Shown: positions 23,131-35,645, counted from the first letter of the stretch. The stretch is 64,000 bases of DNA from Entoloma clypeatum (GCA_963565915.1 OY751496.1:1736001-1800000), one strand, 5' to 3'. Translations and numbers: made by a program. The notes: a model not told the origin generated them from the letters alone.

Positions 23131-24328
23131 AATGACGAGAACTATGATCAAGTTCTGCCCTCCGCCGCGGGAATGGCCGTCCAGCAGTCCCTACTGACCA
23201 GAACGAGTTCTCCACGATGTAATTATTATCATAACGTGGTAGCATGGCTGTTGCCATTTGTATGGTGTATTATGCAGTCTTATGTTTCAATACCTTGGGC
23301 TAAAACTTGGTGTGATACGTTCTGAGCCTGAAATCTCACCGCCCAAATGAGACCCATAACCCATGCTAAATCCCTAAGTATTCCTTGATGCCACGCCACA
23401 CGAGGGCATAGCCCTCCCAGCACAATTTCATTCATGATAATAAAAAACATGTGTACGAACGAGTGGGAGAATACATATGAACACAAGGCTTCCCGACAAC
23501 TGTTGATCTAGATGTCCATCTGGATGAATAATCATATAGGATGTGCCGTTGGTTTGTTTGAGTGCTAGTTGTTAGGAAGATTTGGCGGCAGGCAGTGGCT
23601 CTGGGATGTTATACACCTAAAGGAATTATGAAATACGTCAAGTCGGCGGGAATCATACTCGGATGCACGGTAAGAGGAACATCCAAGCAGTAGATGTCGC
23701 CACGATGATCCTCCCTCTTGCAGTTCTCCATCCATCCTGCAGGGGAACTCCAGCGTACTTGTTTCCGCCTTGCAGGACGACGAGAAGATAGCGTACTTTC
23801 ACCGATGGCCCAGATGCGCTCTCATGGCCAACTTCGCTCTTGACCTTTGCCGGAGGATGATTCCCTGGAGTAGCAACCCACTGCTCCAGATAAAGTCAAA
23901 CATATCCATACATAGCATAGCATGTGCGGATAAGAATCGAGCTCGGAGCGTTTGGGAACACGTCAGGAAAGTCCTCAACTTGGAAAGTCAAAGAATTGCC
24001 AATCGTCTTCTCCGCTTGGGCCCACGTCATGTCACTGACACGCTGCCACTCACGCTTGTCCTTTACACATCCGCCTCGATCGAGAGCCTCGTCCCACTCC
24101 CATTTATTTTGTGTCGCGTTTGCATGAAGAAGCAAGGAGTGGATGCTGACTAAGCATACTTGGCCCAAGTTTCCGAGCTATCCCTGCTATTGCACCGCGA
24201 GGACCCCCTTTTTCATTCTTTCGACCGGAAAGGGGGTCGTGCTCTGCACTGCGTTGACTGTCAAATATGGCTGACAGATACATGTACGTATCTTACCTAT
24301 TTGCTTTCCCACTCACCATCCATGCGGG
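23131..24328. other. Gap downstream of P450, no complete gene
   Basis: Holds the P450 3' flank, a 10-bp hairpin at 24202-24238 (own entry), and a minus-strand open stretch around 23900-24130 (reading 'NKWEWDEALDRGG' and 'VEDFPDVFPNAPSS') that looks protein-like but matches no family I know. The right part may derive from the same duplication as the relic at 24329. Confidence 0.35.
24202..24238. repeat. 10-bp inverted repeat (GACCCCCTTT / AAAGGGGGTC)
   Basis: Arms 24202-24211 and 24229-24238 are exact reverse complements, with a 17-nt loop; two additional G-T pairs extend the stem inward. It sits about 90 bases before the P450 relic. Function unknown. Confidence 0.6.
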
Positions 24329-24483
24329 CCGCCTTGTTCCCGGGGTTTAAGGAGCTCATTACTCTGAAAGCTGACGCATGGTAATGGAGTGGCGAGTAAT
24401 CTTCATCATAACGAGGCAGCCTGGCTGTTGTCATTTGTCCGGTGTAGTATTGTGTACAGAATGTGTTTCGATACCTCGGGCCC
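24329..24483 (+). pseudogene. Relic copy of the P450 3' end
   Basis: This segment aligns base for base with the end of the preceding P450 and its 3' flank (about 23043-23300). Shared stretches include CCGCCTTGTTCCC, AAGGAGCT.AT.AC.CTG.AAGCTGA and GCATGG in the coding part, and ATCATAACG.GG.AGC.TGGCTGTTG.CATTTGT..GGTGTA.TAT in the flank. It still reads 'KELITLKADAW' followed by TAA, matching 'KELITLEAERAEMEAEAW' in the parent. A 24-nt internal block of the coding part and about 90 nt of flank are missing. Many of the mismatches are transitions. It ends about 20 bases before the first ATG of the FAD oxidoreductase. Confidence 0.8.
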
Positions 24484-24504
24484 CAATAAGACCTTCTCGC
24501 CGCG

Positions 24505-26363
24505 ATGTTGATCGATGGATTTCGACAGCTTGTTCTGGTCGCGCTCCAGACGTTCAGGCCAATGGGCAGCCTACCGTTTCCTACTCTGCAGCTTGACATC
24601 GCTGAGGCCGCGCTGAGGCTTCCAAACAAGCATTTAGCGGCACCAGCAAGTCTACCCGTTCCCAATCCCTCACGCTCGTTTTGGATCGATTCTCCAGGCG
24701 CTAACGTACTGGCCAAGGAAGGGAGCGAAGGTAACCTCACCACCGAGGCCGACGTATGCATAATCGGATCGGGGATTACGGGTGTCTCTGCAGCGTACCA
24801 TCTCGCAAAATTGTTCAAGGACGGAGATCAAAAGGCGCCTGTCAAGGCTGTTATCCTGGAAGCTAGAGATTTCTGTTAGGATACATACTCTCATCTGCAT
24901 GCCCTGTCATTCTCATTGAATATTGTAGGTTCTGGAGCAACGGGTGCGTGCCGCCATCTCGGTTCAGATCCAGTCTGAATCTTCATCTCAGGACGCAATG
25001 GAGGACATCTGACCCCAGCCGTGTTCACTAGATTTGTAACTCGAGAGGCACAGTATGGGGCCAAGGAGGCTAAGAAAGCCTACGATCTCGAGAAGTACAC
25101 CACGGATGAATTAGTCAAGATCGTCGAGGCTGAGGGGTTAGGAGGACTTATCGATCTCATCTACTCCCGCCACATACTTCTCCTCGTCACCGAGCAGGAA
25201 GAGCAAGCGGCACACAAGGATGTTGAAGCTGCAAAGGCTGCCGGATTAAACATGGAAAGCGTACAATGGAAAAGTAAAGAGGAAATGTTCTCCGTCAGTC
25301 CACCTTTTGCCCACTATCCCAACTTTGCCCTATCTATAACTCGACCAGGAATATGGAACGTCTTTCCCCGCCTACACCTTCCCCGGCCACAATCTCTGGC
25401 CGCTCAAACTCGTCACGCAGCTTTACCACCTCGCCCGCAAGCTCAACCCAGACAAGCTCTCTCTTGCACTGCACACCAGCACCCCCGTGACCTCCATCAC
25501 CACGATCTCACCTAGCTCCAGCGCACACCGCTGGTCCCTCTCCACGCCGCGCGGATCCATCAAATGTTCCTACGTGATCCACGCCACCAACGCCTACGCG
25601 AGCCACCTCCTCCCGCACATGCACGGCCCTGGCGGTATCGTCCCGACGCGCGGGCAGGCTATGGCCCTCCGCGCCGCCACGCCGCTGTCTGAGATCAGCA
25701 CGGCGTCGTGGGACGCGAACGAGGGGTCTGAGTACTGGTTCCCCCGCCCTGTCAAGGAAAAGGGGGAACATCCGCTGATGATCATTGGTGGGGGGAGGGA
25801 GGTCACTGGCCCGGAGTGGGAGTATTATGTTACTGACGATTCGGTCGTGAGAGAGGATGTGTCAAAGGTGTTGAGAGGTTCGTTGCCGGCGTTGTTTCCG
25901 GGGAAGTATGAGGAGGGAAAGAGCCCGGAGATGGAGTGGGTAAGTTCTGCCGGACTGTCATCCTATATTTTCTTGGATCTGATTGGTGATTACAGACTGG
26001 GATAATGGGGTATACAGCTGTTGGTGATCCTTTCGTGAGTCGGACCCATACCTTTCCTTGTTATCTGTATCATGGACACGCCATTCAAGGTTGGCCCAGT
26101 CGCCGGTCCCTCAACTGCAGGCGCTGGGACTGGCGCAGCAGGATACGAGGGACAGTACATTGCAGCGGGGTATCGAGGGCACGGTATGCCACGAGGTTAT
26201 GCATGGTAAGTGAAACCTCTTTTTGGTGGAAGCTCATTCGCGATATTCTTGCACCTAAAGCGCCGAAGTCGTCGCTGGCATGGTTGCTGCAGACCTAATG
26301 GGGGCGAATTGGACGGCGCCTGAATGGCTTCCTCGACATTTCTTGACGACTGAGAGGCTGTGA
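24505..26363 (+). CDS. FAD-dependent oxidoreductase, DAO family
   Basis: Seven exons: 24505 (or 24562)-24874, 24929-24943 (only 15 nt), 24992-25293, 25349-25939, 25996-26034, 26090-26205, 26261-26363. The frame closes, giving 511 residues from ATG 24505 or 492 from ATG 24562; I favour 24562 (MGSLPFPTLQLDIAEAALRL). The dinucleotide-binding Rossmann motif 'ADVCIIGSGITGVSAAYHLA' is near residue 60, and 'EARDFCSGATGRNGGHL' is reconstructed across the 15-nt exon, a typical DAO-family FAD contact. Later come 'VIHATNAYASHLLP', 'PTRGQAMAL' and 'YIAAGYRGHGMPRGYAC', as in sarcosine or D-amino-acid oxidase-like flavoproteins. The substrate is probably an amine or amino acid but cannot be fixed. No secretion signal. 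Its upstream region is made of the duplicated P450 3' end. Confidence 0.92.
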
Positions 26364-26905
26364 TTTGGGCCTACTTGACCCGTAGATTTTTTGTGGCATT
26401 CGCGATTTGCAACACTTCTGGTCCAAAGGAACAATGCGCTAGCCTCGATATTGCATTGAGCACTTAGTCGACCGGAGAATTTGAACAGTGTATCATTATG
26501 GTATTCTCTACATTCAAGTAGACTGTTTTTACAGTATCGACTATCAAAAATGAGTCCGTTATATCTTGGCCATGTCCTGTGTTGGCTCGACACTGTCAAT
26601 CCTACCAGCTGCGGCCGCTATTCAATAACCCGGGAGTGTTCAACATCCGCCATTTGAATGCGTCGTCTTTAGGGCCAGGAATGAAACACGTCCAGTCGGC
26701 AGCGTTGTTCATCATGTCATTAAGCGCAGAGAGTTCATCCTGTGACAGGGGAAATGCGCTATCTGGGACATGTATTGAATGGCGCTAGTAAGTACATTGT
26801 CAAACTTACCACGACTGAGAGGTTTGATCTCGTGATCGACGCATTCATCCTTACACTGCTTTACTCCATTTTTATGCCCTTTGCACGACAAAAACACCGC
26901 CGGTC
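26364..26905. other. Intergenic between DAO and GGA genes
   Basis: DAO 3' flank and GGA upstream region. No gene recognised; an upstream exon for the GGA gene was looked for and not found. Confidence 0.45.
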
Positions 26906-28613
26906 ATGATGTTGACAAGCCCTACAACGTCCAGCTGGATGAGGTCGACCCCTATCGAGATCCTCGTCACCCGCGCATGCGAACCATCGCAGCACGAACC
27001 CAACTATGCTTTGCACCTCGAAGTGGCGGAATACATCAACACCAAGAAAGCAAACAAGTTGCGTGTTGTGCCCTATCTCTACCCTAAGGAAACGGGTACT
27101 AACTGGGGCTCCGCAAAGCCCACGAGAAGCAGCCATGTTCGCGGCGCGGCTGGCAAACCACCGAAACCCACACATTGCGATACTCGCCCTTGCGCTCCTG
27201 GACACGCTCGCAAAGACGTGCGGGTACCCGTTCCACCTGCAGATTTCGACCAAGGAGTTTCTGAACGAGCTGGTGCGGCGGTTCCCTGAGCGGCCGCCGC
27301 CGTTCCCAGGTCCGGTGATGACGCGGATACTGGATCTGATACATGGGTGGAAGCAGGGCATCTGTGCGGAGTCGAGGTGGAGGGAGGATCTGGGGAATAT
27401 CAGGGATATGCACCGGTTGTTAACGTTTAAGGGCTATAGGTTTAGGGAGGCGTCTGGGGGGCGGGGGAGTGCGACGATTGATGCTGCTGCGGTGGGTTTT
27501 GATTTGTTTTCTTCCTTTTTTAACCGTGAATCTTTGTGAGGCTGATTTTTTTTCTCCTTCAAAACTTGGTTTATAGAACTTGAAGTCGGCTGAGGAGCTG
27601 GAGGAAGAGGATCGGGAGGCGCAGTCTGCGAAGCTGCAGGAGCTGATACGCAGGGGGACGCCGAGAGATCTGGCTGCTGCGCAGGAACTGATGAAGTCGC
27701 TTGCGGGGGCAAACCCTGATGCGAAACCTGATTATCGGACGCAGGCGCTGACGGAGCTGAATAAACTGGAACAGAAGGTGATATTGTTGAATGAGATGTT
27801 GGATAATGTGGATACGGAGAGAGGAGAGAAGTTTACAAAGGGCGATGCGTACGATGCAAGTCCAGTTGCTTTCTTTTTCAAAATCTCTGTGGGCTGATGG
27901 AATTCACAGCAAGTGTCGTCCATACTCGCGAGTGCCAGACCGAAACTTCAGAAATGGATTTCCGATGCACAATTTGACGATCCAGAATCTCTTGGTATAT
28001 TCATCTATCTATCGAAGACTTAGGATAACAGACTGATTTCTTTGCAGACACATTCCTTCAGATCAACGACCAAATCAATACCGTTCTCGATCGGTACGAA
28101 GCATTCAAGAAGGGTGACTACAAAGCGGCAGCCAACCCCATTCCTGCCGAAGTATCGAATGCGGCGTCAACCGTGGGGCCCGGTCACTCGCTGATCGACT
28201 TTGACGACTTGGTGGGGTCGTCGAACGCAGCAGGAGCAGCAAGCACAGCGAATGACCTCGCTGGACTGTTTACCATGCCCGTGGCCCCAAGGCCGAATCT
28301 CGGCCCACAGCCATTGCAAGCGCATGCACCCACACCAGTGGCACACAACGGGAATGGGTACGGGATGAATATGTTGCTAGGTGGGGCACCTGGGGTGTCA
28401 CGTCCGACGATCTCGCCTCCGACTGTATCTGCGACGCCTCCTGCGGCAATCAGGTTACCGGGTACGCCGAGTATCGGGAACACGGCCAACTACTTGGCTG
28501 GAGGGAGTAGGGTCATGCAGCCTCAGAAAGCGCAGACGACGGCTCAAGATCAAGCTCAAGGGCAGCAGGCGCAGGGAAAGGATCCATTTGAAGACTTGGC
28601 TGGATTGTTTTAG
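26906..28613 (+). CDS. VHS-GAT domain adaptor, GGA type, without GAE domain
   Basis: Five exons (26906-27057, 27119-27491, 27577-27859, 27914-27994, 28048-28613) total 1455 nt, giving 484 residues. The VHS domain (about residues 10-150) reads 'IEILVTRACEPSQHEPNYAL', 'NPREAAMFAARLANHRNPHI', then 'CGYPFHLQISTKEFLNELV', closely following yeast Gga proteins. A GAT domain follows, with 'EEEDREAQSAKLQELIRRGT' and a helical region to about residue 310. The C-terminal third is Gly/Pro/Ala-rich and ends DPFEDLAGLF, an acidic, Phe/Leu-rich tail that may bind clathrin or an adaptor. No GAE ear, normally at the C-terminus of GGAs, is present. GGAs sort cargo from the trans-Golgi to endosomes, with the GAT domain binding Arf-GTP and ubiquitin. 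Start chosen as the first ATG in frame after an upstream stop. Confidence 0.88.
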
Positions 28614-28620
28614 TAGATTA

Positions 28621-28650
28621 TTTACTTACTTGAATTGCTAAGTAAGTAAG
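28621..28650. repeat. Hairpin just after the GGA stop codon
   Basis: Arm 28621-28631 (TTTACTTACTT) pairs with 28640-28650 (AAGTAAGTAAG): ten Watson-Crick pairs plus one T-G, loop of 8 nt. It starts 7 bases after the GGA stop, so it would form in the mRNA 3' UTR. The AAGTAAGT repeats also resemble splice donors. Confidence 0.6.
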
Positions 28651-28750
28651 TACGGGTAAATGATACCGTGAGTTTTGTTATGTACTTAGTCAGCGTCAGA
28701 GTGTCTCCGCTGTCGCCCCCTTCGCCTTGGACAGGCTCTTCCCCTCCGCC

Positions 28751-31700
28751 ATGAACGTCCACCAGCGCCTCGAGGCCGTCGTCGACCTCAGCGACCTCTC
28801 CCCGCTCTCAGACGACCTGATTGTCTCATGTCTCCGCGAACGTTTCATGACCGACAACATCTACACAAAAATCGGCTCATCCGCCCTCGTTGCCCTCAAC
28901 CCCCACAAGTACATCACCTCCAACAGCGACTCTGTCATCAATAAGTATGCCCAAGAGTACCGCGACACCTCCGAACATAAGCAGCCCCTCCCACCCCACA
29001 TCTTTCAGCTCGCAAACAATGCATACTACCACATGAAGCGCACCTCGCAGGACCAGAGCATCATCCTGAGGTAGTCTTCCATCGGAGCTTGATTGACGTT
29101 CATTCACCTTCCCCATTTTTCAGCGGTGAAACCAGCAGTGGCAAGTCAGAGTCCCGCCGGCTTGCCATCAAGTCCATCCTCTCCCTCAGTGTCTCCGCCC
29201 CCGGCAAAAAACATTCCAAGCTCGCAACCCAGGTCCCCGCCTCAGAGTTCGTCCTCGAGTCCTTCGGCAGCGCACGCACCCTTTTCAACCCCAACGCTTC
29301 CCGTTTTGGCAAGTACACCGAGCTCCAGTTTACCGACCGTGGCAGACTCTGTGGTATCAAGACCCTCGACTACTACCTCGAGCGCTCCCGCGTCGCAGGT
29401 GCCCCCTCGGGCGAGCGCAACTTCCACATTTTCTATTACCTCGTCGCCGGTGCCTCCCCCGAGGAGCGCCAGCACCTCCATCTCCTCGACAAGTCCACCT
29501 ACCGCTACCTCGGCCAGCGTAATCCCGCCGCCCTCGGCCGTGCAAACCCTGCCCTCGCCCGCGACGAGGACCAGCTCCGTTTTGACCAGCTTAAACTGGC
29601 CCTCAAGACCATCGGTCTCTCCAAACGACACGTGGCCCAGACCTGCCAGCTCCTCGCCGCCATCCTTCATCTTGGCAACCTCGAATTCGTCATCGACCGC
29701 AGCAGAAACGAGGATGCCGCCGTCGTCCGCAACATGGACGTCCTCAACATCGTCGCAGAGTTCCTCGGCGTATCTACCTCCGCCCTCGAGGCTACCTTTT
29801 CCTACAAAACAAAGCTCGTAAAAAAGGAGCTCTGCACCGTTTTCCTCGACCCCGACGCCGCCTCCGACAACCGTGACGACCTCGCAAAGACCCTCTATTC
29901 CCTCCTCTTTGCCTGGCTCAACGAGCACATCAATCAGCGCCTCTGCAGGGACGACTTTGCCTCTTTTATCGGCCTCCTCGACCTCCCCGGCCCCCAGAAC
30001 CTCACTTCCCGCCCCAACTCCCTTGACCAGTTCTGTATCAACTTTGCCAATGAACGCCTGCAGGCATTTGTCCAGCACGGAGTCTTTGACGCCCACGCAG
30101 ACGAGTACAACACTGAGGGCATCGCCGCGGCCCCGGTCCCGTACTTTGACAACAAGGAGTGCATCCGCGTGCTACAGAACCGCCCAGGCGGGCTCATCCA
30201 CATCATGGACGACCAGGCCCGCCGCGCGCCCCGCAAGACCGACGCGACCATGGTTGATGCATTTGGAAAGCGCTGGGGGAACCACGATTCATTCAAGGTC
30301 GGCGCGATGGACCGCGACGGGTTCCCGACGTTCACCGTGAAACATTACAACGGCCCCGTGACGTACTCTGCCGGTGGGTTCCTGGAGCGGAACCTCGACG
30401 CGCTGAACCCAGACTTTGTGTCGCTTTTAAGGGGCGTGGATGTGCAGGGCATGGCACAGGCCGGCGGAGAAGGCGCGGGGAGCGTGAATCCGTTTGTGAA
30501 GGGCCTTTTCAATGGCAAGGCGATTGCGACACAGGCGCATCCTAGGAATGAGGACACCATTGTGGCGGCGCAGCAGGCTGTGAAGCCCATGCGTGCGCCG
30601 TCGACGAGAAGGAAGGGGACAATCAAGAGGATGCCGACTGTAAGGGAGAGCGCTGTGATTGAGGAGGAGGGCGACGAGGGGACTGTCCATTTGTCTGGTG
30701 CGAGTGGGGGAAACCCGTGCGTGGCAGGGGAGTTTAGAGCCGCGCTGGACACGCTGTTTACGACGCTGGACGAGACTCAGGCCTGGTATGTGTTTTGCAT
30801 CAACCCGAACGACTCCCAGCTGCCGAATCAGCTTGAAGGGAGGAGTGTCAAGGGCCAGGTGAGGAGTGTAGGGCTTGGGGAGGTGGCCAAGAGAAATAGG
30901 GTTGGGTGGGAGGTGGGCGTGACGCCAGAGGAGTTCTGGGAAAGGTATGGGGCTGTCGTGCAGGGTAGAGGAGTGGCTGTTGAGAGTTTGGATGAGCAGA
31001 CGGTGGAAAAGGTCAGGCTGGCGTTTGGGCTCGAGGAGGTGGATATCGTCAAGGGTCTGCACAAGGTTGGTGTCTGTTCTTTTTTTCCATAACCAAAGTT
31101 GACACCTGTTTCTGCTAGATCTTTCTCTCCCACGTCGCATTCCACAAATTCGAGGATGTCCTTCGCTCACAGGACGTCGAAGAGCAGAAACGCAACCGCA
31201 TGCGCGACGCCGAGGTCGAAGCCGGTCTTGACCCGCACGACATCGGCGATCCCTACGCGCCCTACCTCACTCCGCGCCTCGAGTCCGGGGAAGTCTCCCC
31301 CTATGCCGGTGACTTCAACGGTTCCAGCCAGGCGCTCCCGCTCGTCGCGCACGCGTCGCCGTTCCAGCGTGCAGACCTATATGACAACGACGATTACGAC
31401 GACAACCGGTCACTACGAAGCGAGGACTTCGACGGGCGTAGCCGTGTGACGAGTCGCGAGCGGGACATGGACGCGATGTCAGGCTACGGCTCCGAGTCTT
31501 ATGCGCCGTCGCGGAACATGTTCCAGACGAGCGGTGCGGACAAGAAGGGCGGGCGGCTCGGCGGGATGGACAAGGAGGCGCAGCTCGCGGGCGAAATCCA
31601 GGAGGGCGAGACGACGGAGGTGCTCAAGGAGAGCTCGGCGCGGCGGAAGTGGGTTGCGCTGTGCTGGCTGCTGACGTTCTGGGTGCCGACGCCGTTCCTG

Positions 31701-34700
31701 GCATGGTTTGGGCGCATGAAGCGCATGGATGTGAGGCAAGCATGGAGGGAGAAGCTGGCGCTGAATCTGCTGATTTGGGCGAGCTGTGCGGGCGCAATTT
31801 TTGTGATTGCGGTGTTGGGCGTGTTGATTTGCCCGACGGAGTATGTGTTCAACAGCAGCGAGTTGGCGTCGCATTCGGCGACGCTGAATCCGAACAATGT
31901 GTTGGTGGCGATTAGGGGAGAGGTGTTTGATTTGACCACGATTGCGGCGACGCATCAGAGAGTTGTAGGAGTTGTGGCGAGCAAGGCTATCTTGAAATAT
32001 GGAGGACAGGTCGCGGATGCGCTGTTCCCTGTCCAGGTTTGTTTCTATTTTTGACTTGGTTTGGACCCAACGCCGATGTACCCGTTCAGGTCAGCGCTCT
32101 TTGCAATGGCGTCGATGGCAACGTCAGCCCCTACGTCGTCCTCGACTCTAGAAACGTCACCGACCCCAATTCCCAGTACCACGATTTTCGGGCGTTCACC
32201 AATGATTCCCGGCCAGATTGGTACTTTGAGAACATGGTCCAGATGCGGTACTCTGCTCGCCGGGGCTTTGTTGCCTACACACCAAAGTTCATCCGCAGCA
32301 TGGCCAATGCCGGAAGCACGGTTGCGATCTACAACGGCCTCGTCTATGACCTGACAAACTACATCAACAGCCCGCCCGCCGTGCGCGCTCCTTACGGAAC
32401 GACTGTCCCAGGGAACACCAACACGCAGTTCATGGACTCAGCTGTGTTAGACGTATTCAAGTACAATGCCGGGACCGATGTGACGAAGCTGCTGGACAAC
32501 CTCTCGATCGACCCTACGGTGCTCGCCAGACAAAAAATCTGTCTCCGGAATCTGTTCACGGTTGGCAAAGTTGACCACCGCAACTCGACTAAGTGCCAGT
32601 TCGCGACGTATCTCCTACTCTCGCTTTCCGTCATCATGATCACCGTGATCGGGTTCAAGTTCCTCGCGTCCATCAACTTCTCCGCGGCGCGGGCGCCCGA
32701 GGATCACGACAAGTTTGTGATATGCCAGGTGCCATGCTATACTGAGGGTGACTCGTCACTGCGCCGGACGATCGACTCGCTCGCGCAGATGAAGTACGAC
32801 GATAAACGGAAGCTGCTCCTGATCGTGTGTGACGGGATGATCGTTGGGTCTGGGAATGACAGGCCGACGCCGAGAATTGTGCTGGATATTCTTGGGGCGG
32901 ACCCGAATCTGGACCCAGAGCCGCTGAGCTTTTTGTCGCTCGGGGAGGGCGCGAAGCAGCATAATATGGGCAAGGTGTATTCAGGGCTGTATGAGTGCTC
33001 GGGGCATGTGGTGCCGTATCTTGTGGTTGTGAAGGTCGGCAAGCCGACAGAGAGGTCGAGGCCTGGCAATAGAGGAAAGCGGGACTCGCAGATGATGGTT
33101 ATGCATTTCTTGAACAAGGTTTGCGTTTTTCTCCTCTGTCCCTTTTGATATCAGGTCAACTGATCGGGATGATGGGTAAAGGTCCACTTTAACACGCCAA
33201 TGAACCCTTTGGAATTGGAGATGTATCACCAGATCAAGAATGTTATCGGTGTCAACCCGACCTTCTATGAGTATCTGTTTACGGTTGATGCTGACACAAC
33301 TGTGGAACCGTTTTCGGTGAATCGTCTTATTTCTGCGTGAGTGGTTTCGAGTCTTTTGGTCGAGACCAATAGTTTGATGATGTCTACCACAGCATGATTC
33401 ATGACAAGAAGTTGCTTGGTGTCTGCGGTGAAACGGAACTGGCCAATGCTAAACAGTCTATCATTACCATGATGCAGGTGAGTTCAATGACTCTATATAG
33501 GCCTCAGCAACTTGATTTGTGATTGCGAAATGACAGGTCTATGAGTACTTTATCTCCCATCACATGGCCAAAGCCTTTGAAAGTCTCTTTGGTTCAGTCA
33601 CCTGTCTTCCCGGTTGTTTCACGCTCTACCGCCTCCGCACACCTGATACCCACAAGCCACTCCTGATCTCTAACCAACTTATAGAGGACTACTCCGAGAA
33701 CCGTGTTGATACGCTTCACATGAAGAATTTGCTCCATCTAGGAGAGGATCGTTATCTGACCACACTCCTTCTGAAGCACTTCCCGATGCACAAGACGCAG
33801 TTTGTCCGAGATGCACATGCATTCACCGTTGCTCCCGATGATTGGAAAGTTCTCTTGTCCCAACGTCGACGATGGATCAACTCAACTGTGCACAATTTGG
33901 GAGAACTCATTTTCTTGGAGCAACTTTGCGGTTTCTGCTGTTTCTCGATGCGATTCGTCGTCATGATTGATCTCGTGTCCACCTTGACGCAGCCGGTCAC
34001 CGTCGTTTATGTATGTGTTCTTCTCTGTCGAAATCTTCTGCTTTTCCTAATACGTCTTGCTTAGATTGCTTATTTGATATACCAAGTCGCTGGAGAAGGA
34101 AAGCCTGTCCCTACATTGGCCTTGATCCTCATTGCAGCAATCTACGGTCTGCAAGCTTTAGTGTTTATCTTACGACGCAAGTGGGACATGATTGGCTGGA
34201 TGGTGTTCTACATCCTGGCTATCCCTGCCTTCTCGTTCTTCCTTCCGCTTTACTCTTTCTGGAAGATGGATGACTTCTCGTGGGGTGCCACTCGTCTCGT
34301 CCTGGGTGAATCCGGAAAGAAGATGATCGTTCACGTCAGTACCAAATGCCATTCGGCCTCTTGAATATGTCTGATCCATCCCTTCTGTCAGGATGAGGGC
34401 AAGTTTGATCCTCGAGCAATTCCGCTCAAGTCATGGAATGACTATGTCCGTCTCACCATCATTGACACAATTCAACGATACTCATCTACCAACTAGGAAA
34501 ACGAACTTTGGGACAAGGAATCAAATCACAGCATTGGCTCTTGGGCCCCTCCTGTCAAGAAGGAAGGTGGTTATGCAGAATCTCAAACCGGATCCATCTA
34601 CGGTCGCGAGACCTATTATGACCCCGGCTTCTCTCCTGCACCCTCTCAAGGTGGCATGTACCCACCTCCAGGGTATCAATCAGGGCGCAACACGCCACAG

Positions 34701-35015
34701 TCCCATTTCCGCGGGGTCAGCGAGACAGGGCACCTGCTCCATCACCCTACACCGTCGCGACCTGTGACGAACTACCTCGATATCCCGAACATTGGGAGCC
34801 CAGACCACTTCAATGGTAATACCCAGCTGACAGGCGCACCCTCTGATGGGGACATCGAAAAGGCTGTGCAGAATATCTTGCGTGGTGCGGACCTCAATTC
34901 GGTAACGAAGAGGGAGATCCGACGGCAATTAGAAGACGAGTTTGGAATGGACTTGACTGCGCGCAAGGCAACTATAAACGCTGCTATCGACCATGTATTG
35001 CTCAACCAGATGTGA
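28751..35015 (+). CDS. Chitin synthase with N-terminal myosin motor domain (class V/VI type)
   Basis: Ten exons (28751-29070, 29124-31065, 31119-32036, 32090-33118, 33182-33336, 33393-33477, 33537-34010, 34065-34334, 34392-34445, 34497-35015) total 5766 nt, giving 1,921 residues. Residues 1 to about 750 are a myosin motor-like domain with P-loop GETSSGKSE, '[20 protein letters not shown]' and '[13 protein letters not shown]'. Membrane segments and a cytochrome-b5-like region follow ('[15 protein letters not shown]', '[17 protein letters not shown]'). The chitin synthase core then shows '[11 protein letters not shown]', 'FTVDADT', 'EDRYL', '[13 protein letters not shown]' and 'FSWGATR', the UDP-GlcNAc-binding and catalytic signatures, among further membrane helices. 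The last ~60 residues form a DEK_C domain ('[18 protein letters not shown]'). The enzyme polymerises GlcNAc from UDP-GlcNAc into cell-wall chitin, with the motor domain aiding polarised delivery or retention at hyphal tips. The start ATG is the first in frame. Confidence 0.96.
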
Positions 35016-35645
35016 GCGATCGAACATTCTTTTTCAGCTCTTTTTTCTTTCCCATTTGGAATGGTATGTCGTCACGAACACCACAATATCAACCCCAATT
35101 CCGTTTCGCTCGTTCCTCCCTGCCTCTCTCTCTTTGATATCCTACTCGGACTGTCACTCTCATTGCAGAACACTAGTACCTCCCCTATCGTTTTCATTAT
35201 AAAAAGGACTTTGCAATTACACACCCACCTGTCATGCCGGTTCTTTTTTTTTTTTTTTTTGTTATCTCGTATAATTGCATAGACTTTGCTTGATACATCT
35301 AGACCTGTCGAGAAACAAAGACTGGAGTTCGTCGTCATGTAAAAAGATATATATATTCCTTGGCAACGAATGCAGAGTCAAGAAAGAATGACCTCAGAAC
35401 GCGTCATACAAAGGAACGAAACGATAAAAGATAATGGAAATAGTTAGTACAAGAGAGAGTAGGTATGCAATGTGGTGATCTGGTAATGTGACAAGAGAGA
35501 ATTACTATCAAATGTGGCAGAAATGCGTGCGGGTCGGACGTGACAGGAAGACAACTGTCGACGATTAGGATGGAAAATGGCGGAATGCCGAAGGAGGACA
35601 ATTGTGGAGAGCTGGAAGACTATCTATGGAGCGGCTCCATTACAA
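35016..35645. other. Convergent 3' region between chitin synthase and MO25
   Basis: Pyrimidine-rich 3' flanks of two convergent genes, with a run of 17 T at 35244-35260. No gene recognised. The run could serve the 3' end of the plus-strand transcript or, as poly-A, that of the minus-strand one. Confidence 0.5.

Noticed and set aside
29242..30096. Long open stretch of 284 codons on the minus strand inside the chitin synthase
   Set aside because: Exact antisense of the myosin-like exon; its composition mirrors the GC-rich codon usage of the real gene and it has no domain.
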